Assembly (NCBI GenBank): GCA_036897095.1
Contig: JAYMSP010003263.1
Location: forward strand, 1-20,447
Direction: 5' to 3'
Source of the DNA: Plantago elongata
Lineage: Eukaryota > Streptophyta > Magnoliopsida > Lamiales > Plantaginaceae
Length of the DNA: 20,447 nt
Part shown: positions 1-11,835 of the stretch, in pieces
How positions within the stretch are numbered: position 1 is the stretch's first letter
Layout: the number at the start of each line of letters is the position of its first letter
Program-made: the position numbers and the translations under genes
The notes under the pieces: generated by a model
What the model was told of the DNA's origin: nothing
Seen by the model: the letters and a program-made list of their open reading frames with translations, nothing else
Database searches by the model: none

Positions 1-1490
1 CTGAATATTGAATATGTCATAATGTAATGGAAGAATATATGCATGATGTTCATTGGAAATGTTCTTACTTATAATTTCAATGTTCTTCCTTATTTCAGTA
101 ATGGTCTTAACTATATAAGTAATGTTGCCAACCAAAGCTAGTAAATTGATCCGTGAAATGAATTGACCCGACCCATGACTCGAGAAACGAATCAAACCGG
201 CCCAGTAACACACAAAAATGCAAATGAGTGGTAAATTACAAATAAATCTGTCTTTATTGTCATTCTATACACATGATCTCTCATAAGACTCTGTGTTGTT
301 TGACACGTAACTTGAAATAAATTAAAGTTTCTTTTATCTTTTAATGAATTATCATTTTAATTTAATTTTACAATTATACTATTAATAACTGAGTGGGATT
401 CAATTAAAATTACATTCTATATAACAAACCTAGCTAATAAAATTTTAATTCCAGCACAAAATAAGGTTTCATGATTAATTTAAATTTAACTACCATTCAT
501 TAATTATATAATAAAAAATTAAATTTTAAAATTTTATTATATCATTGAATTGAAGATTTTGTCAGTATTACGATTTGAGATCCTTACCTTCAATATCAAT
601 ATTCCATTCACAATTTAAATGTATACTTAACTTTTAAATTTGACAATATAAACTTTTCTTCATCATTTATTATGTTATATTCACGTCTTCCACTTTAAGT
701 GTTTTCATCTTCCACTTCAATTATTTTCTTGGATTATAAATTAGACGGGAAGCTTTTGGGGAGCATGGAGGTAATTAATATACTTGCCTAAAAAGTTGAA
801 GGCTTTTCAATGAAAATAATCTGGTATAAACAATCCTAAAAGACTGGTGGTGGATAATAATGTCTCGTGATGTTTATTATAATTTATACTCTTTCGTTAT
901 GAATATGATGATTAATTGATTATCAAATTAGTATTAATTATTAGTGTACATAAATGTACTAATAATAGATGGGAGAAGAATATGCACATGGCATGGGATT
1001 ATCAGAGGTCCACTGCGTAGCCACATGCATATGCAACCACATCATTTTACATTTTAATTACACAAAAGTTCATTTCTTTGGAAAAATACTAAATGTTTTA
1101 TTCCTCTGCAACCTTGAAATGCCTAAATAAATTAAATTACATACATACCATATCTCATTGTTCAGGAACAATGTACAAATTCAGTTACGAAAGAAAAATA
1201 TTAGAAGGACAAAGGATTTACCTCAATGAATCTAGTTTTTCTTTTTTTATGGACGATAAATATAATAGTACTAGCAAGTAGCAATTATGTAATGAGCATG
1301 AGGACTTGGGAATATTCACTTATCAGGAATATCAACGATTTCTATAATGATAGTAACAATCATAATCATTGGAGCAGCAACTCTGTACCCCGATATGCAA
1401 TTTAAGGTTTATACAATTCCAATTTGTATGTATATACTTTTCTCCATATTTCTACGATTAGCTAGGCATTTGCCCTGCCTGACATCATCT
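1..1490. other. AT-rich intergenic spacer, nothing identified
   Basis: I see no gene, element ends or RNA signature here. The stretch is AT-rich with frequent stops in all frames. A 62-codon plus-strand frame at 1093-1281 has no recognisable domain and the low-complexity composition expected by chance. Very AT-rich blocks lie around 300-560. Confidence 0.6.
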
Positions 1491-1671
1491 AATATCGGAC
1501 ACCCAATTAAATATTGATACATCATTTGTGATTCATCAATGGACGAATAAATTTCTTATTTTTATTAATTGTAAAAGGACAAAAATACCAACGAAATTAT
1601 AAAATCATAAAACATTAAATAATAAATAATATAAATAATTTAAAAATAATAAAAAAATATAACAATTAATG

Positions 1672-1745
1672 GGTAGGGCCCTTACCATGGCCCATATGGG
1701 CCAGGACGTCAGGCTAGGCCGGCCAACCCGCCCGGCCGGTCCAAG
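1672..1745. other. GC-rich patch with a 16-bp palindrome
   Basis: About 75 bases of strongly GC-rich sequence stand out inside AT-rich spacer. They include the perfect palindrome TGGCCCATATGGGCCA (1688-1703), GGGCCC near 1676 and GGCCGGCC-type palindromic runs near 1718-1738. The two halves of the 16-mer each contain the TGGGCC/GGCCCA site II core found in plant promoters. No gene is recognisable on either side. The patch may instead be the body of the SINE-like element whose tRNA-like head lies just to the right. Confidence 0.5.
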
Positions 1746-1794
1746 TTTGTTCATTGCCTCTACATATTAAAAATTTAATGAATTAAATATGCAA

Positions 1795-1860
1795 TTAATA
1801 GGATTTGAATCCATAACTTCTTGGGTGTTAGATCACATACATAACCACTTAATTGGATAC
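1795..1860 (-). mobile_element. Degenerate tRNA-like head, probable old SINE
   Basis: Read on the minus strand, a box A-like segment (about 1841-1856, core AAGTGGTTA) is followed about 30 bases later by GGATTCAAATCC (1801-1812), close to the box B consensus GGTTCRANNCC of RNA polymerase III promoters. The spacing is tRNA-like, but no full cloverleaf or CCA-compatible acceptor stem is visible, so this is not a functional tRNA. The element would run leftwards through the GC-rich patch. No target duplication was found. Confidence 0.35.
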
Positions 1861-1883
1861 ATCTCTCACAATTTATCTATTTC

Positions 1884-1904
1884 ATATATATATATATATA
1901 TATA
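1884..1904. repeat. (TA)n microsatellite
   Basis: An uninterrupted alternating AT run of about 21 bases. Similar short AT runs occur at 8477-8490 and 9645-9674. Confidence 0.9.
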
Positions 1905-1999
1905 AACTAATTAAAGATGAGTATTATCATCCAAAACTTTTTTGGTGTTGTTCAAATAAAAAAATAAATATTTTTAATAACGATACTTCATAAATAGCA

Positions 2000-2178
2000 C
2001 GTATTTTTGTTTTGAGATACAAGACTACATTACAATGCTTTGGACAAATTTATCATCAATATCTAATCTAACTACCACATTTCTATCATTCTATATATGG
2101 AGAAAATAGTCACCCATTTCGGGAACGAACACATGATCCGAGATGTTTGAATTTACCACTCGGCTACAATCGTTCTGA
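2000..2178 (-). mobile_element. tRNA-derived SINE with box A and box B
   Basis: The minus strand starts with a tRNA-like head: box A TAGCCGAGTGG (complement of 2156-2166), and 25 bases later a box B-like GTTCGTTCCC (complement of 2121-2130). A body beginning AAATGGGTGACTATTTTCTCC follows, and the element ends in an A-rich tail, seen as T-rich sequence at 2002-2014. The box A is of the type seen in tRNA-Leu/Ser-derived SINEs. Flanks TAAATAGC (about 1991-1998) and TAAATAAC (about 2180-2187) match at 7 of 8 positions and may be an imperfect target duplication. The body shares blocks (AAATGGGTGA, GATAAATTTGTC, TTGTAATG) with the SINE at 16279-16445, so both probably belong to one family. Confidence 0.65.
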
Positions 2179-2189
2179 CTAAATAACCC

Positions 2190-5100
2190 GTGAATTGATA
2201 CCCAAGAATAGTTTAATGATAAATATATTTTCTAGTCAATTCAACTCAAAGTCTTTATGATCAACTTGATTCCTACGAACACATGTTATATCTAATAATT
2301 TTATAAAATTTAAAACTAAAAGGTACTTCAAATACATTATATATATCAAAATCTCTTAATAATAATAATATTGGGATCATTATATATTATTCATTTAATA
2401 AAATATTATATAATTGATAAATTAATAATAATTTATTAAGTTAAGAGGTTTTACGTATATGCATGATTGACCAATATAAATTACAAGTGCATCAAAACCG
2501 ATATAAGAGATGTTACGTATCTGCCTGATTGATTATAAGAGCCTTGAAAATGTACTATCACATAAAATTTGAATGTAATCTTAACTGAAAATGTACCAAT
2601 ATGGCCGTTTAGCAAATTACATTTGACACTGTAAAATTCTCTTGGCGTATACTTAAGTGATTTGAGTTATACATATTTTCAAGAAGATATTTGTGAGATT
2701 GAGAACTTGATCGATCATCGAAAACACAATGAATGCTACGAAGTAAAGATAATAGAACAAGTAGTGGGGGATACCGTTCAAACTCCATAAAATGATGAGG
2801 TGATTAAATGACTTTCGAATTGAATAAGCATTCAGGCTTCAACAACTCTTCCGAACTTTATATTGTAGTTGAGAAGAAAACCCCACATCTCTCAAGTGCA
2901 AGTGAGAGATGAACTCCATATAAGTTTCAAGTTTAATATAATTATAGACCCATTTTTCAGTTTTAGTTTCATTAGATGATCTAGCAACAAATTAGCACAT
3001 CTTCTCACTAATGATAATGATGTGAGTTGTGACTGGCTCGGGCACTTCAGATTGAATTAAAACAAATCAATATGCATTAACATAAACTCTAATTTATCTA
3101 AAAAAATGAAATTAATTAACAGAAAAACGATAGTACTTACAGTCATATATTTTATCAAATATTGTAATTAAGGGGCACAATAATATACGTTATGTGTGTT
3201 CGCTTTCTAGTGTGTGTGTGTAATCCCAATAATTTCTTCACTGTCTGATTGAAATCTCTACACAAATCTCAATAATTTTTTATTTAAAAATTCAATCAGA
3301 ATAACGTGTCTTAAAAATAGAAAAAATGAATAGTGTAAATCAACTAAAATAAAATGTCAAAAGGTGGAAAGTCTTTGTACCTGGAATCTTCTTCATACCC
3401 CATGTAAAGTCAAGAGCTATGACTTTATTCTCTTTGTGGAATAAAGCATCGTTGCTAATTTCTTGCGAGTGGAGATAGCCTCTTCCTCGTGCACGTGTGC
3501 ACGACAAATTTACATATGCATATAGAAGTACATTTGAAAATTTGACTTCTTATTACTTACATGGGTCAATAGCCGATTTACACTATCAGAAAATTTAATG
3601 TTACGGGACACATATAGCCCACAGTTGTTGTTGTAATATTGTAGATACTCAGTGTTACATGGTGGCATTAAATCAACATCTAAAAGCTACCGAACATGCC
3701 ATCCTTACCCGTCTTCTTGTTGTGGAGTCTTAAGATGCACCATTTTGAATTTGTGCCAATAAGAACATATAAATTCTTGCTCTCCATATATTTCTCCCCT
3801 AATAGAAGTGTATATAAGATTAAATAAAAGTCCAATAATTCATCATGAGAGCATGTGACAAGTACCATGTCCGATCTTCTCATTACGGTATTAAAAAGTT
3901 GTATCCATTATCCAATATGTTAACTAATGGATCTGATCGACTTGATCCATACATATGGGTAAACGGATACACCTTATTTTAAAATTTTCCTTCATTTATT
4001 AACCTACTTCATGACTCTTGGATCAAGGTTCCTTTATGTACTTTGTTGTTTTTTAACCTTTGTTACACTATAAATTAAATTTAAATCATAATTAAAATTA
4101 AAAATATATATTTATTTTCAATCATTGTCAAATTATTATTGTAAAAAGGAAAAATATCATATACCACCGCAACTAGAAGCCCTCTTCTCATATTTGTCTC
4201 TTCTATATGAACAACATATATATTCAAATATCTCTTAGCAATTACATCTAGATCCAAATAATCAAATACAATTTCATTTAGCCGAACAAAACCGTTAGTT
4301 TTAATGCGGTTTGTAAATTTAACCCTAACTTACAACAAAATATATATTTACTCTAAAATCAAAGTTATTGTTTATAAATTATAATATTCAACAAACTAAT
4401 AAATAATATATTAAAAAATTGAATTTTTTTAGAAATTAGAAAAAACAAAATAATTGGGAAGTGGTCGGATATGAAAGCAACTCCGGACTAGTGTTATTAA
4501 ACAACTCTAATCTGAGTTGTACACAACTCTGTTAAAGATGTTAACAAAGCTCCGATGATGAAGCTTGATTTTCCAACCCTTAATTGTAATTTACTCCTTT
4601 TTCTTTTTCCTTTGTATTTCAAACGAATTTTCAATTTCATTTAATTTGGCCAATTTTTAAAAATAATTTTACAATTAAGTACAAAATCTACTTAAGAAAA
4701 TTAGTTTATTATAAAAAGTATAATTATGTGATCAAAATTATAAAAAAAACACAAAGAATTTTTAAATATGTGGTGTTAAAAAAATAAATAAGGTACTCAA
4801 CAAATATTTATTAGAAGATAAATGATTTAAGTTGAATTAGGACTGAAATGGGATATATTTTTAAATTGATAAAATAAAGGTAATGTTTGGCATCATTCTT
4901 TTAGTCCATATATGTTATTGTTGAATTAATAGGGACCAATGTGTAATTAGTCCATCTAATAGGGGCACTAATTGAAATTCACCCTTGTAAAAATGTCAAC
5001 AAATTTAAATAAAGGTAGATCGAAACTACTTTCTTATCTCTTTTTTGTTCGAATGAAGCCGATAAATATAATGTGAAGATTGACTAAGAAAAATGGAAAA

Positions 5101-5205
5101 ATGGTATGATAAAAGTGCAAGTAATTTTTGAACTGCATGTGATAATATTTTTTATAATTGTAATCTTACAAATATTGAAGAATTATAATAATAATCTAAC
5201 ACCAA
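2190..5205. other. AT-rich intergenic spacer with minor inverted repeats
   Basis: No gene or complete element was recognised in this 3-kb stretch. Small structures are a perfect 9-bp stem at 2886-2911 (CATCTCTCA/TGAGAGATG), a G-box-containing inverted repeat at 3488-3503, and a three-part CAACTC/GAGTTG/CAACTC motif at 4502-4529. On the minus strand, a 67-codon frame (3680-3883) and an open stretch at about 3365-3560 lie in the same direction, but neither matches a family I know. Confidence 0.55.
3488..3503. repeat. Perfect inverted repeat containing a G-box
   Basis: CGTGCAC-GT-GTGCACG is a 7-bp inverted repeat with a 2-base centre, and it contains the G-box core CACGTG at 3492-3497. G-boxes bind plant bZIP/bHLH factors. 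No adjacent gene was identified, so regulatory use is not supported. Confidence 0.5.
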
Positions 5206-5220
5206 TGATCAATTGCAAAT

Positions 5221-5285
5221 GGTCTGGTTGTTAAGTAACTAGGTGATGAGTATATTGACAAGGGTTTGACCCCTAGCTATGTATG
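5221..5285 (+). mobile_element. Degenerate tRNA-like head, probable old SINE
   Basis: On the plus strand, a box A-like segment (about 5222-5235, core GGTTGTTAAG) precedes GGGTTTGACCCC (5262-5273), a box B-like sequence, at tRNA-like spacing. A T-run and a long AAT-rich tract follow. No cloverleaf closes and no target duplication was found. It may be a SINE remnant or a tRNA-related relic. Confidence 0.35.
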
Positions 5286-5337
5286 ATATTTTTTTAATTA
5301 AATTTATGACAAATAAAATAATATTTATGATTATTCT

Positions 5338-5374
5338 AATAATAATAATAAAATAAATAAATAATAATAATAAT
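5338..5374. repeat. (AAT)n / (AAAT)n microsatellite
   Basis: Tandem AAT and AAAT units, slightly interrupted, lie downstream of the tRNA-like head at 5221 and could be its expanded tail. Confidence 0.8.
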
Positions 5375-6163
5375 TCGAAATAAATAAATTGTAACTTTTA
5401 ATTTTAATTTTTTTATTTTTAGGGCAAAGTTGATATTTTACTTAATATTTGTTTACTTATATATTTAAATATTCATTTGGCGAATGGACGATTGCCTTTT
5501 CACCAAAAGGCGAATAGGCGATTTTCATTTGTCTATTTGACGAATCAATATAGAGCGTTAGATCAACAATCCGATAACATATGATTATTTACCTGATGTC
5601 AGACAGGACGAATGATGCCTGATCATAGAATATCCCAATTCTCTTATGAAAGAAAATATCGAATTCTTATTTTTGGAGACTGGAATTCCGGACCAAAACC
5701 TTCCAACGTACTTGCGTGTTTGGTAGCTCTTTTTTAATACTCCATAAGGTTGATCTAACCATCTTAACATGACCTACATACCCTACAGGATTCATATATA
5801 CACTGCATAATTGGATAATATCATACCAAATCATCACAAATGATCATATGTACAACATATATTTGAGCCGCCCAGCTTAATTATGCGAGAGAAAGTCTAA
5901 CATTATTATTAATTATTTCAGATATGAATATTCCTTTTTCAAATGCAGTTGCAGAGGCAACCGCGTAGCTATTGTATGAAATAGAGAAAATACATTAAAA
6001 TATATTTTAACTGTTTGATATCGAGTTAAAAAATTAAGCTAAAGTAACATATTAGTCCGTGCGTGATAAACACTTGTGCTCGGGAGGAAAGTATACTAAT
6101 TGTATCTATATGTATTGGAGTTTGAGCCCGAAAGGGAGAGTGTTTTCGGGAGAGTGTATTAGT
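5375..6163. other. Spacer with a short hairpin and an unassigned open frame
   Basis: A perfect hairpin GCCTTTT-CACC-AAAAGGC lies at 5494-5511, flanked by GGCGAA/GCGAAT repeats. A 61-codon minus-strand frame at 5585-5770 is somewhat less AT-rich than its surroundings, but its product is not recognisable and it has no partner exon that I can support. I do not call it a gene. Confidence 0.5.
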
Positions 6164-6301
6164 GTCTGTTTGAACAAGAATTTAAATTCAATCGCAATTG
6201 AATCGAATCGTTTTGTATTTGTCAAAGACATTTAAATTGACTAAATAAAATTTAGTGAAACAGAATTCAATGAAAATTCAATTCCCATTTCATTTCCAGC
6301 C
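6164..6301. mobile_element. Probable Tourist-like MITE, degenerate
   Basis: The left end GTCTGTTTGAAC (6164) and the complement of the right end GGCTGGAAATG (6301) form weak terminal inverted repeats. Beside them are several inverted AATTGAAT/ATTCAATT blocks (about 6185-6205 and 6262-6282). GGNCTGTTTGG-type ends are characteristic of PIF/Harbinger-derived Tourist MITEs. A clear 3-bp target duplication is not visible. It is noncoding, about 138 bp. Confidence 0.4.
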
Positions 6302-9216
6302 TATAAAACCCAATTGGGATCCTTTGTATCCCACCCCGTATCTCTTCCTATATCTGAACTGAATTCCACGATCAAATTGCATCAACCAATTTAATTTCTA
6401 ATGTTAAGATATATAGTGCATCAATTATTTATGGAAACACTTTGTTTAGTCATTAATTAACTATTATAAACACTTCATTGGTGAAGCCTCATGATTCAAG
6501 AAGCATTGCAAACTAAGATGCTTTGTTTTCACCTTCTCTAATTATTTTCGGTTGACGGAAATAATGCTGAAATTCGAAAGATGTAAAATTGCATGATTAT
6601 TGAAACAACTACTTTTATTACTGATATTTTAATCGTTAAATACCAACGGAACTAATCAAATCAATAAATTGCGTGTCATTAGGGTGTATCTAGATTGGTA
6701 GCTAGCCAATCTGTATTACATCCGCCATGCAAATACATAAATAAATAGTCCATTGATCATTTCGTATGATCATGTTCGTACCCGAAAATAATAGCTCCAA
6801 TCATGTCTTTGTCCGGTTTTATTGATGAATGATGACTTTAAATGCAAAATACACTTGTATATATCACTGTGGAGTAGTTGTTATTACAAATTAAATTAAA
6901 TGCGGGCCAAGGTTGGGCTACTACTAGCGCTAGCTTAAAGATAAGAACAAACAAAAGGTTATTTTGCGACCACTGGATCGTTCGCCATTGACCTAAAGTA
7001 GTATGTGAATGGAAATTTAGAGTTGATAAATTTATTTGATTTCTAAATATTCATATTTGTTATTAAATTTAAGTTTAACATATGCTGGAATGAAGTAGTA
7101 TAAATTGATTCAAAATCATATAATTTCGATTGAATAAAAAATACAGATATTCTGAAGGAAAAAAACACGAGTTGTTTTTAAAATTCTAATTGATATTTAA
7201 ATACACAGCTAATATATGTAGTATAGTATCGGTATTAAATTTATAAGTATACTAGAAATGATGCACCGCGTTAAGCACGGTGCCAATAAATTTTGTAAAT
7301 TAATTACTATATCCACATGTCTCACCAAATTTGATATTTGATGTGACATACTTAAACTCTATACATTAATATTTTAACATAGTATATTCTCAATTTGATA
7401 CTTTTCAAGTGTAGAGCCCTGAAAAATCGTGATTAACAAATGTAGTTAAACAAATAAAAGAAAAATATGAAAATGTTGACAACAGTATCTAAATCCATCA
7501 AAGAATAAAAAATTAGTAACGGACGATTGTAATTTGTCCGAGAAGTAGTATAATTTTACATAGAATATTTAAACCAGAAATATAGATATATTTATAATTT
7601 TAATAAAACAATGCATGTAGAATATTATTATCATCGATTGAAGAGAAAGTTTAAGGCACGAAAGAGATGTCTTTTGAAATGATTGATGTAGAAATAGATC
7701 CAATAATTTGTGACTTATTGCACCTGACTTCTAAAACAACGAGAGCTAGCATTAAGACAACATGAGCTTCAACTAAATGTTGAACAAACTGAAAAATGGA
7801 CGATTTTCATCACAATGGGGGTCGTTTGTTTGAGTAATCTAATCGAGTCATATGCACACCTAGAGTTTTATAGTCGCGATAAGGTGCAGGAGAATCGGAG
7901 TCTGATCCGAACACACACAATGGTTCATACGGAAACAATAGCTGGATGTGCGAAGGATTGCCTGTGGTGTGAACGTGAAAAAAATTGAAATACCATTTCT
8001 TAATAACTGATTGTTGGAGAATTGAAAAGAAACGCTAAACAAGTTGCAAAAGTAAAATGACATTTTAACAGGTGGAATGACACTTTAACATGATAATATG
8101 TATATATTATTTTTTAATAGTTAATTATTAGAAAATAAAAAGAATTGCTTTGTTTATGTAAAAGTGAAGTATAAATTTTGTTATGAATACGGTCCCGCAA
8201 ATTGTGTGCAGCATGTAACTCAGAAGTTTGTTATTTCCACTGTACTCCAAATTTAATTTCCGAAAGAAATGATTAATTCATGTAAGATTGATGCATGTGT
8301 ATATACGCGAAAATCGGCGACATGATGTCCGGTCGAGAACATGAGCAACATTTATCAACCAAATAATTTATTTTACATAACAGAATGTAACAATAATGAT
8401 ACTATACAATTTACAATAGTGTCATGGTTCAAACCCTGAGGTGTACGATATATCTTTCATTCAAATATGTAACGTCATATATATATATATTTTTTTAAAC
8501 GGACAGTCATATTTTATTAAAATAGAATAGTAATATTTTAGAGTTAAATATCTATATAACAAATTTTTAAAATAAGTTAATACATAGATTGGTTGACATG
8601 TTAAACATGTGTTTAACAGGCCGGATTATAACATACATTTAATAGATGGCTTTGTTGATCAGTGGGAATTGTGCTTAGAATTATTTAATTGATTTTAAGC
8701 TTTATTTTATTAGTTTAGTGTGATTTTATTATATACCATAAAAAAGTAAAGGGCGAGAAAAAGATTAGTTATGGAGATAAATATTATTTAGTTGCAAATG
8801 GTAGATTAATGAAAGTGAATATGAACACGATTCAATTAAATTATACATGTACTCTGGATTTTAGTTGTATAAGTAATACTCTAATACTTTTAGTTAAATT
8901 AAACCAACTATGCCTACGGACTACGGTATAATCCTAGTGTGTTGGGTGTATTTCTTTTGATTTCTACTCTACCATAACCTAGGAAAGTCGATTATCATAA
9001 TCATATTATTATAATTACACAATAACAGGCGTAACTGTATTATATTACTGTCAGTATGTTGCATAACAATGTTGCAGGGAATCAATTTGGTTCCTTGGAC
9101 ACAACTACCACATGACACGATCAATCAAAAATTAATTACATTTGCTAACCCTTCATCTAGCCAAAACAACATGATTCCCTGATCCATATTGATCCATATT
9201 GCGTATGTCTCCCAGT
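6302..9216. other. AT-rich intergenic spacer, mostly featureless
   Basis: No gene was recognised. Minor structures: an inverted GCACCG/CGGTGC pair at about 7262-7282, a box B-like GGTTCAAACCC at 8426-8436 without a convincing box A, a perfect GTTAAAC-ATGT-GTTTAAC inverted repeat at 8600-8617, an imperfect direct repeat of about 18 bp (TGACATTTTAACAGG/TGACACTTTAACATG) at about 8057-8090, and a tandem GATCCATATT pair at 9181-9200. The stretch at about 7880-7990 is less AT-rich and open in one plus frame for about 40 codons, with no family assignment. Confidence 0.55.
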
Positions 9217-9330
9217 GGCTGAATGTGAATCGATTTAAATTGGGAAATGTCCATTTAAATGACTTATTTTGTGTACAAGACAGTCCATTTGAATGAGCAT
9301 TTCCCAATTCAAATCGCTTTCCAATCAGCC
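9217..9330. mobile_element. Fold-back MITE with ~50-bp inverted repeats
   Basis: The arms (about 9217-9265 and 9282-9330) are inverted copies that share GGCTGA at the tips and TTGGGAAATG in the middle. By eye, roughly four of five positions pair, around a loop of about 15 bases. The element is noncoding. The GGCTGATTGG-type tip recalls PIF/Harbinger (Tourist) ends, and the arms resemble part of the element at 6164-6301. No target duplication is clear. A 74-codon minus-strand frame runs across it and is an artefact of the element. Confidence 0.6.
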
Positions 9331-9999
9331 CTTTAATTTTTTGCATCATGATTAATGAGGCACACTATAAATATAACTTTTTTATATGAGATTAAATTAC
9401 GTTAATATTTTTTTAGAATCAACATAAACGAACTGACACCTCACCTTACCTATTAAAGACTGAGAAGATAGTATATCTTGAAACATGCAAAACTATTCAC
9501 TAATATATATATATGTATTAGTCAATTTGGAGTCGTAATACATACGTAACTATCGTACATTGTACTCGATTTGGATATTATTCATCCTCGAAAATGACCT
9601 TGAACAACAAGATCGATTGCTTTTCAATGCTAAAGACGTTATTTTATATATATATATATAGATATATGTATGTAATTCATGGGGAGATGAAAAAGTGTAG
9701 CTTTGGGCATGACCACCTAGTAGAACTTTTAGGGACCATTTTTCTCATTCCTTCTTTCTTTTAGGTTGCAAATGATTAGAATTGTAAGGACCATACCATT
9801 TATGTTTTGATGGTAGTAGTATATTCACCTTCTCTATATCATTGGGCAAACAACAATATGTTACAATGTTTCCTTGCATTGTGCCATGTTAAGGCAACCT
9901 TAAAGAACAAATATATAATCCAAGCGTTGATGAAGAAAGCAAGATCGTTGTATATTTTGCATGTTGTTTTTTAAATCAATGGAACATGGGTGTGGTGTG
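9331..9999. other. Intergenic spacer, nothing identified
   Basis: An AT-rich stretch with a TA microsatellite at 9645-9674. From about 9700 onward the composition is less extreme, but I see no coding frame or element ends. Confidence 0.5.
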
Positions 10000-10260
10000 A
10001 TACCTCCAATGGACTAGAAGGGTCCAATAAGCAAGTTTGGGCCAAGGTCATTGACAACTCATTACCATACTGGGCCATTGATTTGTGTCTTTGCCTCCTC
10101 AAGTGGGACCAGCTGTGTCACTGGATACTATCCTGTTAGAATTTGACACGTGGTGAGGTCATAGAGGATCTCTGCATGTGCTGTGTCGTGTATGATTGAT
10201 TGATTGAGTGATTGGAAATGCCGCAGAATTGTTGGTTGGTTTGACCAAGTCGTCGTCGGA
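10000..10260. promoter_or_regulatory. Motif-dense, less AT-rich segment; possible orphan promoter
   Basis: Plant promoter-type motifs cluster here: TGGGCC at 10038-10043 and 10071-10076 (site II core), CACGTGG at 10147-10153 (G-box/ABRE core) and TTGACC at 10241-10246 (W-box core). A CT-rich stretch with ATTATACAC follows at about 10340-10400. Such short motifs also occur by chance. The 71-codon plus-strand frame at 10208-10423 has no recognisable domain, and no exon series follows, so any gene served by this segment is not visible. Confidence 0.25.
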
Positions 10261-10423
10261 AAATGAATTATACACCGTTTTGTACACCGCACAAATATGG
10301 ATGTGTCATAACTTTCGAATTTCTATAAAGATGGGCAGAAGTTATTCCTTCCATCGTACTATTATACACAACATTCATTCACTTCCTCCACAACTCATAT
10401 ATTTGTTTATTCATTCCACATAA

Positions 10424-11835
10424 TTTTATATATTAATAAATAATTTTAATTTAACACTTAAATTAAACAATTTACCTTTAAAATTTTATATTTCGCACCA
10501 TTTCTTTATTATATCATTATTTTAATAATTTTTTATATAAATTTGTACGTCAATCCTAATGTATGAAATTCTCCGAGACATAGTGAATAACATTTTTTAT
10601 CTCCCATCTAGATTAATTTTTTTCGTTAACTCACTAATTTAAACCTATACCATTCAGGTGAAGATGCACATGTTTACACTAAATATTTATAATAAAATAT
10701 ATAATATTAAACTTGTAATTGTGAGATGTATTTATAGTGCACTTCTTACATTTTACATAACCGCATAAATTTGCTAATTCTATATGTTATTACATAAAAT
10801 TTCAAATATTATTAATGAACACCAAATAAATAATTCTAATCTTTACCACAGGTAAACATTAGTACAACTTGTTCTACTTAAAATGTTTAATTATCTTAAA
10901 TTTTCATTCCTAAATATGCATTAACTTAATTGTTTTGGACGGGCGAGTACCATTTTCCAAATAATACTGCATAGAACTTTTGAGTTTTAATATTGTACTT
11001 TTCATTCTCCCGTGTTTGATAGCTTAAAGAGTGTGGCCGACATCACACTCTTTTATAATGGGCCTTGGAGATTCTTTCATACCCCTTTTTTATTCTGTGA
11101 ATTGATCCACTCAATTGTACCCAAATGCAAAAGAAACATAGTCACACTGACCTTTTCGGAAAGCACCTCCTATTCTTCACGTGTTCAATAGACAAAACGT
11201 TACACATATAGGAACGAAATCATATCCCGATATCCGTGTTTTTTAAATCGAACATTAAATCATAGTAAAAAACTATATACTATTGTGACTGAAGGTGAGT
11301 ATTAACATCGATATATAATTATATATATATACACATATATACACACACACATATATACACGTATTTGAAAATTAATCCCCTAACATTAACAAAGGTTTTA
11401 CAGATACATAATTGTTTCCTTAGGCATGTACATAAATGTCAAATACTAATTATAATTAATGTGAATAAGTTATAATTAATACTACGACAAGAATTAATGC
11501 TTGTTGGTACTTATCCGAGTGAACAAAGCACTAATGAGATTAGTGTAGCTTTATGAGGTCTAATCAGTGCCAATTCTTGTGAATATAGAGTTTGGAATCA
11601 AACTATACAACACCAAATTGAATTCTAGATATGGTGGGAATGGGATGAATTTTGTTTAGTGGGGATGCCTACTTTTTCTCCCATGAAGCAATTGATATGA
11701 TATGATGCAATATTACACTGACACACAATTAGGCATAGATTAGTTTTATCATTCATAGATAGAAATTCTAAACAAGCCAAAAGAAAAGAAAGAATGAAAA
11801 AAGGGGGGAAATAAAGGTAAGGGTATTTTGAATTG
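10424..11835. other. AT-rich spacer with one strong hairpin and a microsatellite
   Basis: No gene was recognised. A perfect 10-bp stem (AAAGAGTGTG/CACACTCTTT) with a 9-base loop lies at 11025-11053. A compound (AT)n/(AC)n microsatellite lies at 11310-11361. Confidence 0.6.

Noticed and set aside
1800-1860. Possible tRNA gene
   Set aside because: Only box A- and box B-like segments are present; the acceptor and anticodon stems do not form, so a SINE relic is more likely.
5585-5770. 61-codon minus-strand frame with somewhat gene-like composition
   Set aside because: No recognised family, no neighbouring exons, and a length expected by chance in a window of this size.
7860-8063. 67-codon minus-strand frame and an open plus-strand stretch
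   Set aside because: Both strands are open over the same region and neither product resembles a known family.
8426-8436. Third SINE head based on GGTTCAAACCC
   Set aside because: There is no box A at the right distance, and no tail or target duplication.
9125-9349. 74-codon minus-strand frame
   Set aside because: It spans the arms and loop of the fold-back MITE, so the open frame is incidental.
11025-11053. Rho-independent terminator-like hairpin
   Set aside because: The sequence is plant nuclear, where this signal does not operate, and no gene ends here.
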